A stretch of 64,000 bases of DNA, taken from NCBI RefSeq assembly GCF_900128475.1, contig NZ_LT635839.1, forward strand, positions 421,112 through 485,111, read 5' to 3'. The stretch comes from Mediterranea massiliensis (GTDB lineage Bacteria; Bacteroidota; Bacteroidia; Bacteroidales; Bacteroidaceae). The notes under the pieces are model-generated. The model saw only the letters and a program-made list of their open reading frames with translations. It searched no databases and had not been told where the DNA came from. Shown here piece after piece: positions 26,610 through 35,187 of the stretch. A program made the translations under genes and the position numbers. Each line of letters starts with the position of its first letter. Position 1 is the first letter of the stretch.

Positions 26610-26711
26610 CAAAATTTTATTTGGTAATATTGGCTTGGTATTGAAAATTGTATTATTTTTGTAGTATAAGAGTTATCGATACGTAAAGTAAAGCAGAACA
26701 CAGCAATTAAG

Positions 26712-26732
26712 ACGGTTGCCAAATCATTACCC
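26712..26732 (+). repeat. Right copy of the 21-bp direct repeat near the island 1 end
   Basis: ACGGTTGCCAAATCATTACCC, 19 of 21 identical to 18653-18673, lies 64 bases inside the right junction. It is probably an integrase arm site. Confidence 0.55.
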
Positions 26733-26796
26733 CAAAATAAGGTAATCCTTCTAACTCGTTTAATATCAAATAGCTATATTCCTTATACAGATTTAC

Positions 26797-27679
26797 GGAA
26801 ATTTATTGTATGGCCGATGATTTTTGCAAGGAATTTGCGTTGCAACAAGAAAAATATATGATTGAAGACAAGAAGGCTAGACATCGTAACAAGCCTAACC
26901 GTATGAGCGATGCAGAGATTATGGTGATTCTTATCCTGTTTCACTCGGGCGGTTTCCGCTGCTTCAAGCATTATTACAAGGAATATGTCTGCAAACATCT
27001 GAAGCACCTTTTCCCGAGACAGGTTTCCTATAACCGTTTTGTGGAACTGGAGAAGGAATTACTGCTCCCCCTGACCATTTTCATCAAGAAAGTCCTGTTG
27101 GGGACATGTACCGGCATCAGTTTTGTCGATTCTACAGTCCTGCGTGTCTGTCGCAACCAACGTATATTGATTCACAAAACATTTGAGGGGCTTGCCGAGC
27201 GTGGGAGAAGTTCCATGGGTTGGTTCTTCGGATTCAAATTGCACCTGATAATCAATGACAAGGGCGAAATCCTGAATTTCATGCTCACTCCCGGAAACGT
27301 GGATGACCGCGAGCCTCTGAAGCAAGGCCGGTTCCTGGAAAACATAAAGGGGAAATTATGTGCCGACAAAGGATATATTGGCCAGGCTCTGTTCGAGAAT
27401 CTTTTCCTTAACGGCATACAACTTGTCACCAAGGTCAAAAACAATATGAAAAATTCACTGATGAGCATCGCCGACAAGATCCTGCTCAGAAAAAGAGCCT
27501 TGATTGAAACGGTCAATGACGAACTGAAGAACATTGCGCAGATAGAGCATTCCAGACACCGTTCATTCAATAACTTCATTGCAAATACGCTGTCTGCTAT
27601 CGCGGCATACTGTTTTTTTGAGAAGAAGCCCGCCATTGATGTGAACTTTATCAATGACGGGCAACTGGCTATCTTCTGA
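26797..27679 (+). pseudogene. IS982-family transposase, 5' end separated by island 1
   Basis: The 289 residues from ATG 26810 cover nearly all of an IS982-type DDE transposase. The core includes GISFVDSTVLRVCRN, MGWFFGFKLHLIINDKGE, CADKGYIG and RALIETVNDELKN. Upstream the frame stays open only to 26774, with residues RFTEIYC before the ATG. Joining 18519 to 26797 gives MFSESKITEIYCMADDF, a natural start for the family and about 301 residues in total. The gene is therefore split by the insertion of island 1, although the internal ATG could still give a shortened protein. The right terminal repeat follows the stop by 3 bases. Confidence 0.8.
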
Positions 27680-27681
27680 TT

Positions 27682-27701
27682 CTTATTTCGAACTCACGTT
27701 A
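27682..27701. repeat. Right terminal inverted repeat of the IS982-family element
   Basis: CTTATTTCGAACTCACGTTA is the inverse of the left end at 18388-18407, with two mismatches. It touches the base of the terminator stem of the next gene. Confidence 0.7.
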
Positions 27702-27704
27702 AAT

Positions 27705-27746
27705 AAGTGGTTAATGACCAGATGACAGATCGGTCATTAACCACTT
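27705..27746 (-). terminator. Terminator hairpin of the phosphoesterase operon
   Basis: A 15-bp perfect stem, AAGTGGTTAATGACC with GGTCATTAACCACTT, surrounds a 12-base loop. The IS element inserted directly after it, so the T-run on the minus strand (ATTTAA) is partly made of IS sequence. Confidence 0.7.
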
Positions 27747-27769
27747 GTTGGGTATCTTTGTATCTTGCG

Positions 27770-28708
27770 TCACTTGATGCGTGTCACGGTATGCAGCACC
27801 TTGCCCGTCTTGTCAATCATGCGGAGCTCCAGAGTTTTGGGAGTCGCCGATATGATGGAGAATCCTGGTTCGGGACTGCAAAATACGGTACCTTCTATAG
27901 GGTTTACTTTGCGGCTGAGAGAACCGCTGGAGTTGGTCACGTAGTCGATGTCGCTGCCTTTGACACGTACATGCTGGAAATTGTGGATGTGGCCGCAGAC
28001 GTACATGTCCACATGATGACGGCGCAGGATGGGGTCTACACGCTGTTGCATGTTCTGGCGCTCTATTTCATCTTTCGGCGTTTCGGCGTAGATAGGATGG
28101 TGTCCCACTACGATGACCCAGTCTTCCTTGGCGGCAGCCAATACTCCGTCCAACCATTGCAGTTGGTCATCGATGTTCTGCTGGCAGGCATCGGGGTATT
28201 TGTCGTTTTCCTGGCGGTACTTGTCAATGAGGGGAGTGGTGTCCAGCCATACGATGCGTACCGTAGTACCTTCTTCGCTGAAGTCTTTGGTGTAGTAGCG
28301 GGCAGGCATCTCCCAGCGACGGCTCACGCGGGTGTAGTCGAGTACGGCTTGTGTCGAGCCGCGGTATTCATGATTGCCAAAGATGGGATACCAGTCAATC
28401 ATCAGTTCAGGGTGGCTGTAAATCAGTTCGTAATTGGTCATCCACAATGGATCGTTGACCGAACGTACCCCTTCGAAGTGGTGGACGTCTCCGGCAGCAA
28501 TTACGAATTCAGGGGCTACTTCTTCAGCCATTGTACCCATCAGTTCGGCAATAGGCTTTTGGTCGTAATACCCGTTGCGTCCCAGGTCGTTGGCCACATA
28601 GATATTGAATTTGTCGTCATAGACAGAGTAGTCTATTTTGTTTTGGGCAGCGGCCCACTGACCTAGCAGAATGACGGTCAGCAGCAGAAAGAGTCTTTTC
28701 ATATTCAT
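27770..28708 (-). CDS. Secreted calcineurin-like metallophosphoesterase
   Basis: The 312-residue enzyme has a signal peptide ending in AAAQ and the full set of dimetal phosphoesterase motifs: NDLGRNG, AAGDVHHFEG, GNHEYRG, VGHHPIY and CGHIHNFQH. It resembles purple-acid-type phosphatases and probably frees phosphate from organic phosphates in the periplasm. It follows the TonB receptor gene by 32 bases on the same strand, so a shared transcript and a common uptake or processing role are likely. MKRL at 28702 is an alternative start. Confidence 0.88.
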   Translation of the reverse strand: MNMKRLFLLLTVILLGQWAAAQNKIDYSVYDDKFNIYVANDLGRNGYYDQKPIAELMGTMAEEVAPEFVIAAGDVHHFEGVRSVNDPLWMTNYELIYSHPELMIDWYPIFGNHEYRGSTQAVLDYTRVSRRWEMPARYYTKDFSEEGTTVRIVWLDTTPLIDKYRQENDKYPDACQQNIDDQLQWLDGVLAAAKEDWVIVVGHHPIYAETPKDEIERQNMQQRVDPILRRHHVDMYVCGHIHNFQHVRVKGSDIDYVTNSSGSLSRKVNPIEGTVFCSPEPGFSIISATPKTLELRMIDKTGKVLHTVTRIK

Positions 28709-28740
28709 ATATTTCTTTTTATTTAAACGTGTTTCTTACT

Positions 28741-31545
28741 TTAAAAGTTGATTTTAAATCCTGCATTGACGCGTACGCCATAGTATTCAGCCTGCATGGA
28801 ACGGTCGGGAGTGCCCTGATAGTAACGCAGGGGTTGGTTCAGCAGATTAGTCGCTTCGGCATAGAAGGTCGTTTTGAACTTTTTGCCGAAAGTGTAGCTG
28901 GCATTTACATCCAGATAGTTGACTTTATCGTAGTAGCGGTCGTAGAAGGCTTCCTCGCCCACTTCGTCGATGAATTCGCTCGCAAAGTTATAACTTAAAC
29001 GAACATTAAAGCCCGCTTTGTCGAAGTAAAGTGAAGCGTTGGCGGTGTGCTCGGGCGAGCCGGGCATGCGGAGATCTTCATTTTCACGGCCCTCGAAGTT
29101 GAAATTCTTCACTTTGCTATAAGTGTAGGTATAATTGCCGTAGAAGCCGATGCACTTCAGTGCGGAGGCAATGAAGCCGAAGTCACGCTGGTAGGCCAAT
29201 TCCACGCCCAGTACGTCGGCATCGCCTGCATTGCGGGGTTGGGTCAGGACATCGTAAGTATGGTTGTTGTAGGTGTAGTTGGTGATACGCTGGTCAACGA
29301 TGAAGTCATTGATTTTCTTGTAGAAAAGTCCTGTACTGACCAGTCCGATACTTTTGAAATAGTATTCGGCACTGAGGTCGAAGTTGTACGACAGGGTCGG
29401 AGTCAGATTGGGGTTACCCATTTCCAGTTCGTTATCGCTGCTCTTCACTACCACATTCGGAATCAGGTTGGAGTACTTGGGGCGGGCGATGGTGTTGGTA
29501 AACGAAGCACGAAGCTTGAGGTCGTCATTGACATCGTATTTCAACAATACGGAGGGAAGTACATTGATGTAGCTGTCTGTGTAGTCGCCTGTCGGGTCCA
29601 GACTTTCCTTGATACCTTGATCTTTGTCTTTCTCTGTGTATACCCAGCCACTGTATTTCAGATGGGTGTTTTCCAGGCGGACACCGGCCATCAGGTTCCA
29701 ACGCTTGCCCAACTGCTGGTCGAAGCGGATGTATCCGGCACTGACGGTTTCGTGTGCCTTGTAGTTACCGCCTTCTTCTTCCAGATTTTCCTCACCTGTA
29801 AATTTGCTGCTGTCGCTGAAAGGCAGACTGCCGAGGTATTCTTTGGTGAAGGCGTCGCCCACTTTGTAGCGGTCGCCGGCCATATAGCCGTCTCGGTTCT
29901 GGTTCTGTAGATGGTTGAGGGCATCGGTCATGAAGGTACTTTCGTAATCATCGGTGGGTTCGTAGTCGTAGAAGGTAATGTCTTTCTTCTTGTCCTTGTC
30001 GACAACCTTGGCTCCGAATTTCAATTTGTTGCCAAATTTGCCTTTAGCCAGTGGTAATTCGAAGTTGAGGCTGAATTTCAGGTCTTTCTCTTTGATATCT
30101 TCGAAACTCTCGTCCAGCTCGTCCAGACCGTAATCGTCGGCATTCATGACAAGATCGTCTGCATTCAGAGCCGACATGTAGGGACGGCGGATGTCACTCC
30201 AATCGGTGTTCATGGCCACTCCTTCACGGTTGAAGCCGATATAACGTTCGTTGGGGCGTTGCTCGCCGGCTTGTGCATAAGACGCTTTCCAGTCCATTTC
30301 CAGCTTGCCGAAGAGGTGTTCGCCTCCGAGGGTGAAGTCCATGGTGCGCTGACGCTCCAGGCGGGCATTGCGGTTGTTGGGCGTACCGCCTTTGGTTTGG
30401 TAAATCACTTCGTATTCGTTGGCAGTGTCGTCATCCCACTTGTAAGTGGTGCGGTAACGGTTTTCCCAGTCGTTGCGATTGTTGAAGATTCCCTTGAAAT
30501 CAATTTTATGATTGGCATTGATTTCCCAATCCAAGGCCAATGAGTAACTTTGGCGTTCGCGGGTCACGTAGTATTGGCGCATTTCATATTCATCGATGAC
30601 TACTTCGCCGTTTTCGTTCCGCTCGTAGGCCATCTCCACGTCATCGCTGCCCGCAGGGTTATTCTGGTAGGAAGCGGAGAGCATCACACCCAGTTTGTCG
30701 TTGAAGAAACGGTCGCCGTAAGTGAAGCCCAGGTTGAGGGCTGCTTTGCCGCTGACCCAGTTGTAACCTGTTCCGGCCGTGGCAGCAATGGTACGTTTGT
30801 AGGGCGAGTTTTTGGTGACGAGGTTGATGCTGCCGCCGATGGCGTCGGCATCCATGTCAGGGGTTACCACTTTGTTTACCTCAATGGTCTGGATCATGTC
30901 GGCGGGGATGAGGTCGAGCTGAACGTTGCGCGTGTCGCCTTCGGCCGAAGGAATGCGGTTGCCGTTGATGGTGACTGAACTGAGGTCGGCGCTTGTGCCA
31001 CGTACCTGTCCGAAGCGGGCTTCACCCTGGTCGTACTGCACGTTGATGCCGCTGATGCGTTTCAGGGCATCGCCGATGTTCGAGTCAGGAAATTTGCCAA
31101 CCTGGTCAGCCGAAACTACGTTGGTGATGCCCAGGCTGGTGCGTTGGGAGTTGATGGCACGGCGCTGCCCTTGGAAGGCGCCGCCTACAACGACTTCCTG
31201 CAATTCGACACCTTCGTTCATGACGACATCCTTGTCCAGCGTCTTGCCTTGGGGAACCGTAATCTTCAGTTCTACGGGTGAATAGCCTACGTAGGTAACT
31301 TTGATTGTATAAGTTCCTGGATCAAGATTGGAAAAAGTATAAAAACCGTTGACGTCGCTCGTGACGCCAGTGTGCAGTTTTTCAATGTAGATGGAAGCAC
31401 CCGGAAGCGTTTGCTTGGTGTTGTCGATAATACGGCCTCGGATAGCTCCTTTAGCCTCGTTTGCAGTTTCATCAGCCATCAGTGTGATGGCAGTCGCGGT
31501 CAAAAATAGAAAAGAACAAATCAATCCTTTTACAATCTGTTTCAT
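28741..31545 (-). CDS. TonB-dependent outer-membrane receptor with carboxypeptidase-like N-domain
   Basis: The 934-residue receptor imports a ligand through the outer membrane. It has a signal peptide (residues 1-24), a carboxypeptidase-regulatory-like beta domain (about 34-110, GRIIDNTKQTLPGASIYIE) and a plug domain (about 115-250, with VRGTSADLSSVTINGNRIP). The 22-strand barrel ends in KINF with the terminal Phe needed for assembly. It is shorter than SusC proteins and no SusD partner follows, so it is not a classic Sus pair. The downstream phosphoesterase suggests a phosphorylated substrate. Confidence 0.93.
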   Translation of the reverse strand: MKQIVKGLICSFLFLTATAITLMADETANEAKGAIRGRIIDNTKQTLPGASIYIEKLHTGVTSDVNGFYTFSNLDPGTYTIKVTYVGYSPVELKITVPQGKTLDKDVVMNEGVELQEVVVGGAFQGQRRAINSQRTSLGITNVVSADQVGKFPDSNIGDALKRISGINVQYDQGEARFGQVRGTSADLSSVTINGNRIPSAEGDTRNVQLDLIPADMIQTIEVNKVVTPDMDADAIGGSINLVTKNSPYKRTIAATAGTGYNWVSGKAALNLGFTYGDRFFNDKLGVMLSASYQNNPAGSDDVEMAYERNENGEVVIDEYEMRQYYVTRERQSYSLALDWEINANHKIDFKGIFNNRNDWENRYRTTYKWDDDTANEYEVIYQTKGGTPNNRNARLERQRTMDFTLGGEHLFGKLEMDWKASYAQAGEQRPNERYIGFNREGVAMNTDWSDIRRPYMSALNADDLVMNADDYGLDELDESFEDIKEKDLKFSLNFELPLAKGKFGNKLKFGAKVVDKDKKKDITFYDYEPTDDYESTFMTDALNHLQNQNRDGYMAGDRYKVGDAFTKEYLGSLPFSDSSKFTGEENLEEEGGNYKAHETVSAGYIRFDQQLGKRWNLMAGVRLENTHLKYSGWVYTEKDKDQGIKESLDPTGDYTDSYINVLPSVLLKYDVNDDLKLRASFTNTIARPKYSNLIPNVVVKSSDNELEMGNPNLTPTLSYNFDLSAEYYFKSIGLVSTGLFYKKINDFIVDQRITNYTYNNHTYDVLTQPRNAGDADVLGVELAYQRDFGFIASALKCIGFYGNYTYTYSKVKNFNFEGRENEDLRMPGSPEHTANASLYFDKAGFNVRLSYNFASEFIDEVGEEAFYDRYYDKVNYLDVNASYTFGKKFKTTFYAEATNLLNQPLRYYQGTPDRSMQAEYYGVRVNAGFKINF

Positions 31546-31573
31546 ACCTGTTTTTACTGTGATTATTTTGCCG

Positions 31574-31581
31574 CAAAAGTA
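31574..31581 (-). promoter_or_regulatory. -7 promoter element of the TonB receptor operon
   Basis: TACTTTTG on the minus strand matches TAnnTTTG, 28 bases before the receptor start. Confidence 0.5.
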
Positions 31582-31670
31582 CAGGCATGCCGTTACGCAA
31601 TCTTTACAGGCTTTTGAAGAGAACGTAACAAAAATGTTGCAACGAAGTTACAAAAGGAGGAGAGATGCAT

Positions 31671-32870
31671 TTAGAGCTTGCTGCATCGGATAAGGACTTT
31701 CCTGTCATCAGCCAGTGTGGTGGCAAAAAGATACACATTTCCACCTTCGGCCAGCTTGAACCGTTTGCGCAGTTCAGCCACGCTTGCGGGAAAGTTGCGG
31801 ACAGTCAGATTGGCTTTTTGTACATCGCCGAGCAGTTCTTTTACTTCGCGTTTGCCGAATCCACACCAGCTGTCTATGTGGAACGCGCGGCCGGGGAAAT
31901 GGGGCAACGCTTCGTCTGAGGTATAGAGGTGGCTGTTGGGATGAAGCTTCTCTACCTTATATATATGGGTCAGGCTGCGGAAAGCGCCGGCTTTGAGTAG
32001 TGAGGCGTTTGGTTCATATAAATACGTATGGAGTGTTGTCGTGTAGGGACAGGGTGCTTCCTGTTCCGTGCGGCGGGTGAAGACAATGGCAGGCTGGTCT
32101 GTGGGAAGGTTGATGCAATGGATGGGTACGTCATCGGGTTGCAAGTCCTTTCCTTGTTCAAGCAGGAGCAACAATTCTTTGCATTCATTGCCTGCGGAGA
32201 CGAGATGGGCTTCGGTGACATGTGTCAGCGTGTGGAGGGCTTGGGCCAGGTCGAGCATGGGCGAGAGTTTGACCAGCACTCGTCCAGCTTTTTCCAGCAA
32301 CAAAGATTCGAGTGTTGAGACATCGGGCTCGCAGTCGGCGATGGCGACGTTTTTGCTTCCGTGGCCGTCGCGTCGGGCAGGATCAAGGAAGAGCCAGTCC
32401 ACGGGTTGCATCCGTCGCAGGTAATCCACGCCGTCGGCCTGCTCGATGCGGATGTGTTCCAATCCTAGTAGGGGAAAGTTGTGTCGGGCCACTTCGCACA
32501 GTACCTCTTGCCGTTCTACATAGGTAGCTTGTTCGAAGTGGGGGGCCAGGAAGGAGAAGTCGATGCCGAAACCGCCGGTCAGGTCGGCCAGCGTATTGTG
32601 CAGGCCTTCATGTCCGACTACGACTGAAGCCTTGTAGCGGGCTGTCACTTCCGACGAGCATTGTTCCATGGACAGATGGGGCGGATAGAGGATTCCCTCC
32701 GTCGCAGCCCAGGTCGGAATCTTGCTTTCGGCCGTTTGCCTGCCTGCAATCTGTGTCAGTGCGGCAGGCATGTCGACGAGCGGATGCTTGCCTGCCTGCA
32801 GGGCCAGTGAGCGTACATCGTCGTGGCGGTGTGCAGTGATGAATCGGAGGGTTTCTTCGGTCAGTGTCAT
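31671..32870 (-). CDS. THUMP-like class I SAM-dependent methyltransferase
   Basis: The roughly 399-residue protein has a Rossmann methyltransferase core: DLTGGFGIDFSFLAP is motif I and DWLFLDPARRDG is the catalytic-site segment. A C-terminal THUMP-like domain covers about the last 70 residues. The family is widespread in Bacteroidetes and probably methylates RNA, but the target is unknown. The frame stays open upstream to 33020, but that would run through the terminator and the tRNA, so I start at ATG 32870 (MTLTEETLRF). It lies just beyond the left end of island 2. Confidence 0.85.
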   Translation of the reverse strand: MTLTEETLRFITAHRHDDVRSLALQAGKHPLVDMPAALTQIAGRQTAESKIPTWAATEGILYPPHLSMEQCSSEVTARYKASVVVGHEGLHNTLADLTGGFGIDFSFLAPHFEQATYVERQEVLCEVARHNFPLLGLEHIRIEQADGVDYLRRMQPVDWLFLDPARRDGHGSKNVAIADCEPDVSTLESLLLEKAGRVLVKLSPMLDLAQALHTLTHVTEAHLVSAGNECKELLLLLEQGKDLQPDDVPIHCINLPTDQPAIVFTRRTEQEAPCPYTTTLHTYLYEPNASLLKAGAFRSLTHIYKVEKLHPNSHLYTSDEALPHFPGRAFHIDSWCGFGKREVKELLGDVQKANLTVRNFPASVAELRKRFKLAEGGNVYLFATTLADDRKVLIRCSKL

Positions 32871-32887
32871 AAACGGAGTCCTTTTTA

Positions 32888-32924
32888 ACAAAAAAGGTTG
32901 CAACCACTTCGTTGCAACCTTTTC
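32888..32924. terminator. Terminator hairpin after the tRNA-like gene
   Basis: GGTTGCAAC (32896-32904) pairs with GTTGCAACC (32911-32919). On the minus strand it is followed by TTTTTT and lies just past the tRNA 3' end. Confidence 0.8.
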
Positions 32925-32930
32925 TTTTCG

Positions 32931-33035
32931 TGGACCAGCCTGGGCTTGAACCAGGGACCTCCAGATTATGAGTCTGTTGCCAAGCACGACAAATCCTGCG
33001 GATTTATCGTGTGTAACCAACTGAGCTACAAGACC
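32931..33035 (-). pseudogene. tRNA-Met(CAU)-like gene with a hairpin insertion in the D-arm (island 2 attL)
   Basis: The 3' part is a normal tRNA: anticodon stem-loop CAGACTCATAATCTG, T-stem CCTGG/CCAGG and an acceptor ending in GGTCCA. The 5' part GGTCTTGTAGCTCAGTTGGTTA is tRNA-like, but the second D-stem strand GAGC is missing. About 33 bases are inserted, containing the 12-bp stem CACGATAAATCC/GGATTTGTCGTG. The intact gene at 45889-45962 shows what is missing. Acceptor pair 3-70 is also broken. It is therefore most likely the attL junction of island 2 and not a working tRNA. Confidence 0.75.
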
Positions 33036-33232
33036 TTCTAAGCGTTCGTAAACCTGTTAATGAACTCTATTAAGAACGTATCGGTAAACCAGCGGTAAAC
33101 AATCGTTCTTGCTGCAAAGTTAGTCAATGTTGCACTGTTATGCAATAATTATATCTTATAATTGGAGTTGCTCCAATCACTTTTTTACCTACGTGGAAGT
33201 ATTATAGTTTTTATAAAATCTCGTGCTTGGCA
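32978..33232. repeat. 12-bp inverted repeat at the left end of island 2
   Basis: TGCCAAGCACGA (32978-32989) and TCGTGCTTGGCA (33221-33232) are exact inverses 231 bases apart. They frame the left end region, which also holds the arm-type repeat at 33079-33102. No gene is visible in 33036-33240. Confidence 0.55.
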
Positions 33233-33240
33233 GAATCAGA

Positions 33241-33813
33241 TTATTCATCATGCTGTATAAATCCGATTTTTCTGCGTGGCTTTTCTTCCAATTTCTTCTT
33301 AGCTTGCAGTTCTGCTAATGTCTGATTAATGAGTTCCAACTGCATTCGTGTATCATCATTAATGTCGTTGTAATCAGCGAACACTTCTTCGATGTAGTCT
33401 TTCAACTCTTTTACTTCGTTCTGCAACTCTGTTAGTTTGTCCGTCTTAGGTAATGCCACCATTTGGCGAACTGCAACAAAAGCACGCATGATGCCCATAT
33501 TAATCTGAATTGCTGTTTTGGAGTTCAGCACACTACTTAGCATGGCTACCCCTAATTCAGTGAACGCATACGGATTACGTCTAACTCCCATCTTGATAGA
33601 ATTGGAAGTCACAAATTGTGACCTCCAATTTTGTGTTTCCTCACTTGTCAGTTGAAACATAAAATCTTCGGGGAAACGGTCTATATTGCGTTTTACGGCT
33701 TGATTCAACGCTTTCGTTTGAACTCCATACATTTCTGCTAAATCACGGTCAAGCATTACTTTCTGACCTCTGATTTCATATATTTTGCTTTGAATTATTT
33801 GTAATTGTTCCAT
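33241..33813 (-). CDS. ORF6N-domain DNA-binding protein
   Basis: The 190-residue protein has an N-terminal ORF6N domain: [20 protein letters not shown], then [17 protein letters not shown] and [18 protein letters not shown] helical, partly coiled-coil tail with many charged residues follows. ORF6N proteins are common in phages and mobile elements and are thought to regulate element genes. It has its own -7 element (33834-33841) and is the gene nearest the left end of the island. Confidence 0.88.
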   Translation of the reverse strand: MEQLQIIQSKIYEIRGQKVMLDRDLAEMYGVQTKALNQAVKRNIDRFPEDFMFQLTSEETQNWRSQFVTSNSIKMGVRRNPYAFTELGVAMLSSVLNSKTAIQINMGIMRAFVAVRQMVALPKTDKLTELQNEVKELKDYIEEVFADYNDINDDTRMQLELINQTLAELQAKKKLEEKPRRKIGFIQHDE

Positions 33814-33833
33814 TGATTAAATCTTTTATGTTG

Positions 33834-33841
33834 CAAAGATA
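33834..33841 (-). promoter_or_regulatory. -7 promoter element of the ORF6N gene
   Basis: TATCTTTG on the minus strand matches TAnnTTTG, 20 bases before the start codon. The rest of 33842-34030 shows nothing. Confidence 0.55.
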
Positions 33842-34030
33842 ACCAACTCTATATAATGTAAATAGAATGTATAGACAATATTTTAGAATATGGCATAAAA
33901 GTATTTCTGTATGATTAAAGCTCTTATTCTATTTTGGTTCGTTTTTGATTTTGGCTATTGCGTAATTTTGAATACAGTTGTATAACACATAGTTTTGTAG
34001 TTAATAAGATGTTTGTTCAGAACTGAAAAA

Positions 34031-34084
34031 GCCAACTTATCCGTTGTTTGAAGTATATACTTCAAATGGGTAGGTTGGCTTTTT
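34031..34084. terminator. Long terminator hairpin
   Basis: GCCAAC (34031) pairs with GTTGGC (34079), with an inner TTTGAAGTAT/ATACTTCAAA stem and A- and T-runs on the two sides. It serves the lipoprotein operon on the minus strand. Confidence 0.8.
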
Positions 34085-34104
34085 GTCTGTCAAGTAGTGG
34101 TCTG

Positions 34105-34524
34105 CTATTGTTTTACACAATCTCTTGTATCATCAACGGTTTGATTGTCATCGTTCAAAAGTTTTATAATAAGTTTGGTATCTGATACAGATTTAACTCT
34201 TATATACCACGGCTCATTATCGTAGGTATCACTTTCTTCATCATATCCATAGCACATCAGCGTATTGTTTTTAGAATCAAAAGTGTATTTGTACTTCTCA
34301 ACATAGTAAACTGTTGAGGGTTGGTTGGCAAAGTAGCAATAGCCTTTCTCGACAATAAAGTAGGGACAATCGTCTGTATAGGCATCATACCATACGCCTT
34401 GTAACAGTTCTTGTGTTGATTTACCACCGTTACTTTCTTCATCATTATCACTACTGCAAGAAGCAAAGTTCACACACATTACTATGGCTAATAAAGCCAT
34501 TCCAATAAATCTAAATGTTTTCAT
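34105..34524 (-). CDS. Small lipoprotein of unknown function
   Basis: The 139-residue protein has a signal peptide and lipobox ending in FASC (cysteine at residue 23), followed by a Ser/Asp/Glu-rich linker. The mature part is a small beta-rich domain (QGVWYDAYTDDCPYFIVEKG). It resembles the short lipocalin-like or META-like lipoproteins of Bacteroidetes in style only. It is the last gene of a three-gene run in island 2, 20 bases after the next lipoprotein. Confidence 0.7.
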   Translation of the reverse strand: MKTFRFIGMALLAIVMCVNFASCSSDNDEESNGGKSTQELLQGVWYDAYTDDCPYFIVEKGYCYFANQPSTVYYVEKYKYTFDSKNNTLMCYGYDEESDTYDNEPWYIRVKSVSDTKLIIKLLNDDNQTVDDTRDCVKQ

Positions 34525-34544
34525 TTCGTTTGATTTTGAAATAG

Positions 34545-35180
34545 TTATTCTGATTGTACTAATTCAAATTTTCTGTCTTTTAGTTGGTAGATATGCCTAA
34601 TAGCGTTGTTCCATCCATTAGAGCCAAAAACAGTAATAGTCTTGTTCTCTGAATCAAACTTACATTGTCCGTTTTCCAACTCTGTAAATGGTACTTCTGT
34701 TTTCTGTATAAAGTAACCGTATGGGCTGACATCGTACACATCATAAGCATTTGATTCTCTTGAACCACTTTTATAGCGGTTGATAATGAACTCATCTTCT
34801 CCGTCAAAATCAACATCAGAAAAGAAGAAAGGAGAATCATCCGAAAGGTATTCTTCGCTCTTTAATTTAGCCGTATAATCTAACTCTATAACGGTGTTGT
34901 TCGGATATGTGTTACCTTTATCATACAGAATCTTATCAGTCCATTTCTCCGCAAAGCAATAATATTGTACTCCTTGTTTCTCTAAACAGAATAGGGCATT
35001 ACCTACCTCACCATTTTGCAGCCACATTACTTTTACTGTATATCCGTTTATAGGCTGTTTGTACTTAATGTAGATATGCGGCTGATTGAAACATTCAAAA
35101 TCCTGCGGAACAGATGTTTTGTCTGTTTTGCAAGCTGCTAAACTAAGTAATCCAATAATGATAAATGGCAATTTGCTCAT
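34545..35180 (-). CDS. Lipoprotein with XAC2610-like beta domain
   Basis: The 211-residue protein has a short signal peptide with lipobox SLAAC (cysteine at residue 17). The C-terminal half has the calcium-binding-like loop DVDFDGEDEFII and YDVYDVSPYGYF, as seen in XAC2610-type proteins. It ends with a strand pattern also typical of that family. The role is unknown; related proteins in other phyla are found as immunity or envelope-stress proteins. It shares a PINGY segment with the 228-residue protein encoded just upstream. Confidence 0.65.
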   Translation of the reverse strand: MSKLPFIIIGLLSLAACKTDKTSVPQDFECFNQPHIYIKYKQPINGYTVKVMWLQNGEVGNALFCLEKQGVQYYCFAEKWTDKILYDKGNTYPNNTVIELDYTAKLKSEEYLSDDSPFFFSDVDFDGEDEFIINRYKSGSRESNAYDVYDVSPYGYFIQKTEVPFTELENGQCKFDSENKTITVFGSNGWNNAIRHIYQLKDRKFELVQSE

Positions 35181-35187
35181 TACCTTC

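Larger units (their letters stand above)
18520..26796. mobile_element. Island 1: mobilizable element with a restriction-modification cargo
   Basis: This 8.3-kb element has a tyrosine integrase at the left end, a MobV relaxase with an oriT-like region, and a restriction-modification operon on the opposite strand. The ends are set by the broken IS982 transposase reading frame: removing 18520-26796, with TTAC at both junctions, restores it. Near-end direct repeats (18653-18673 and 26712-26732) probably bind the integrase. There are no conjugation genes, so transfer would need a helper. Confidence 0.78.

Noticed and set aside
32983..33014. Group I or archaeal-type intron in the tRNA-like gene
   Set aside because: The insert is only about 33 bases, lies in the D-arm away from the anticodon, and has no splice motif. 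The island junction explains it better.
32871..33020. N-terminal extension of the THUMP-like methyltransferase
   Set aside because: It would be translated through the tRNA-like gene and its terminator. ATG 32870 gives the normal family start.
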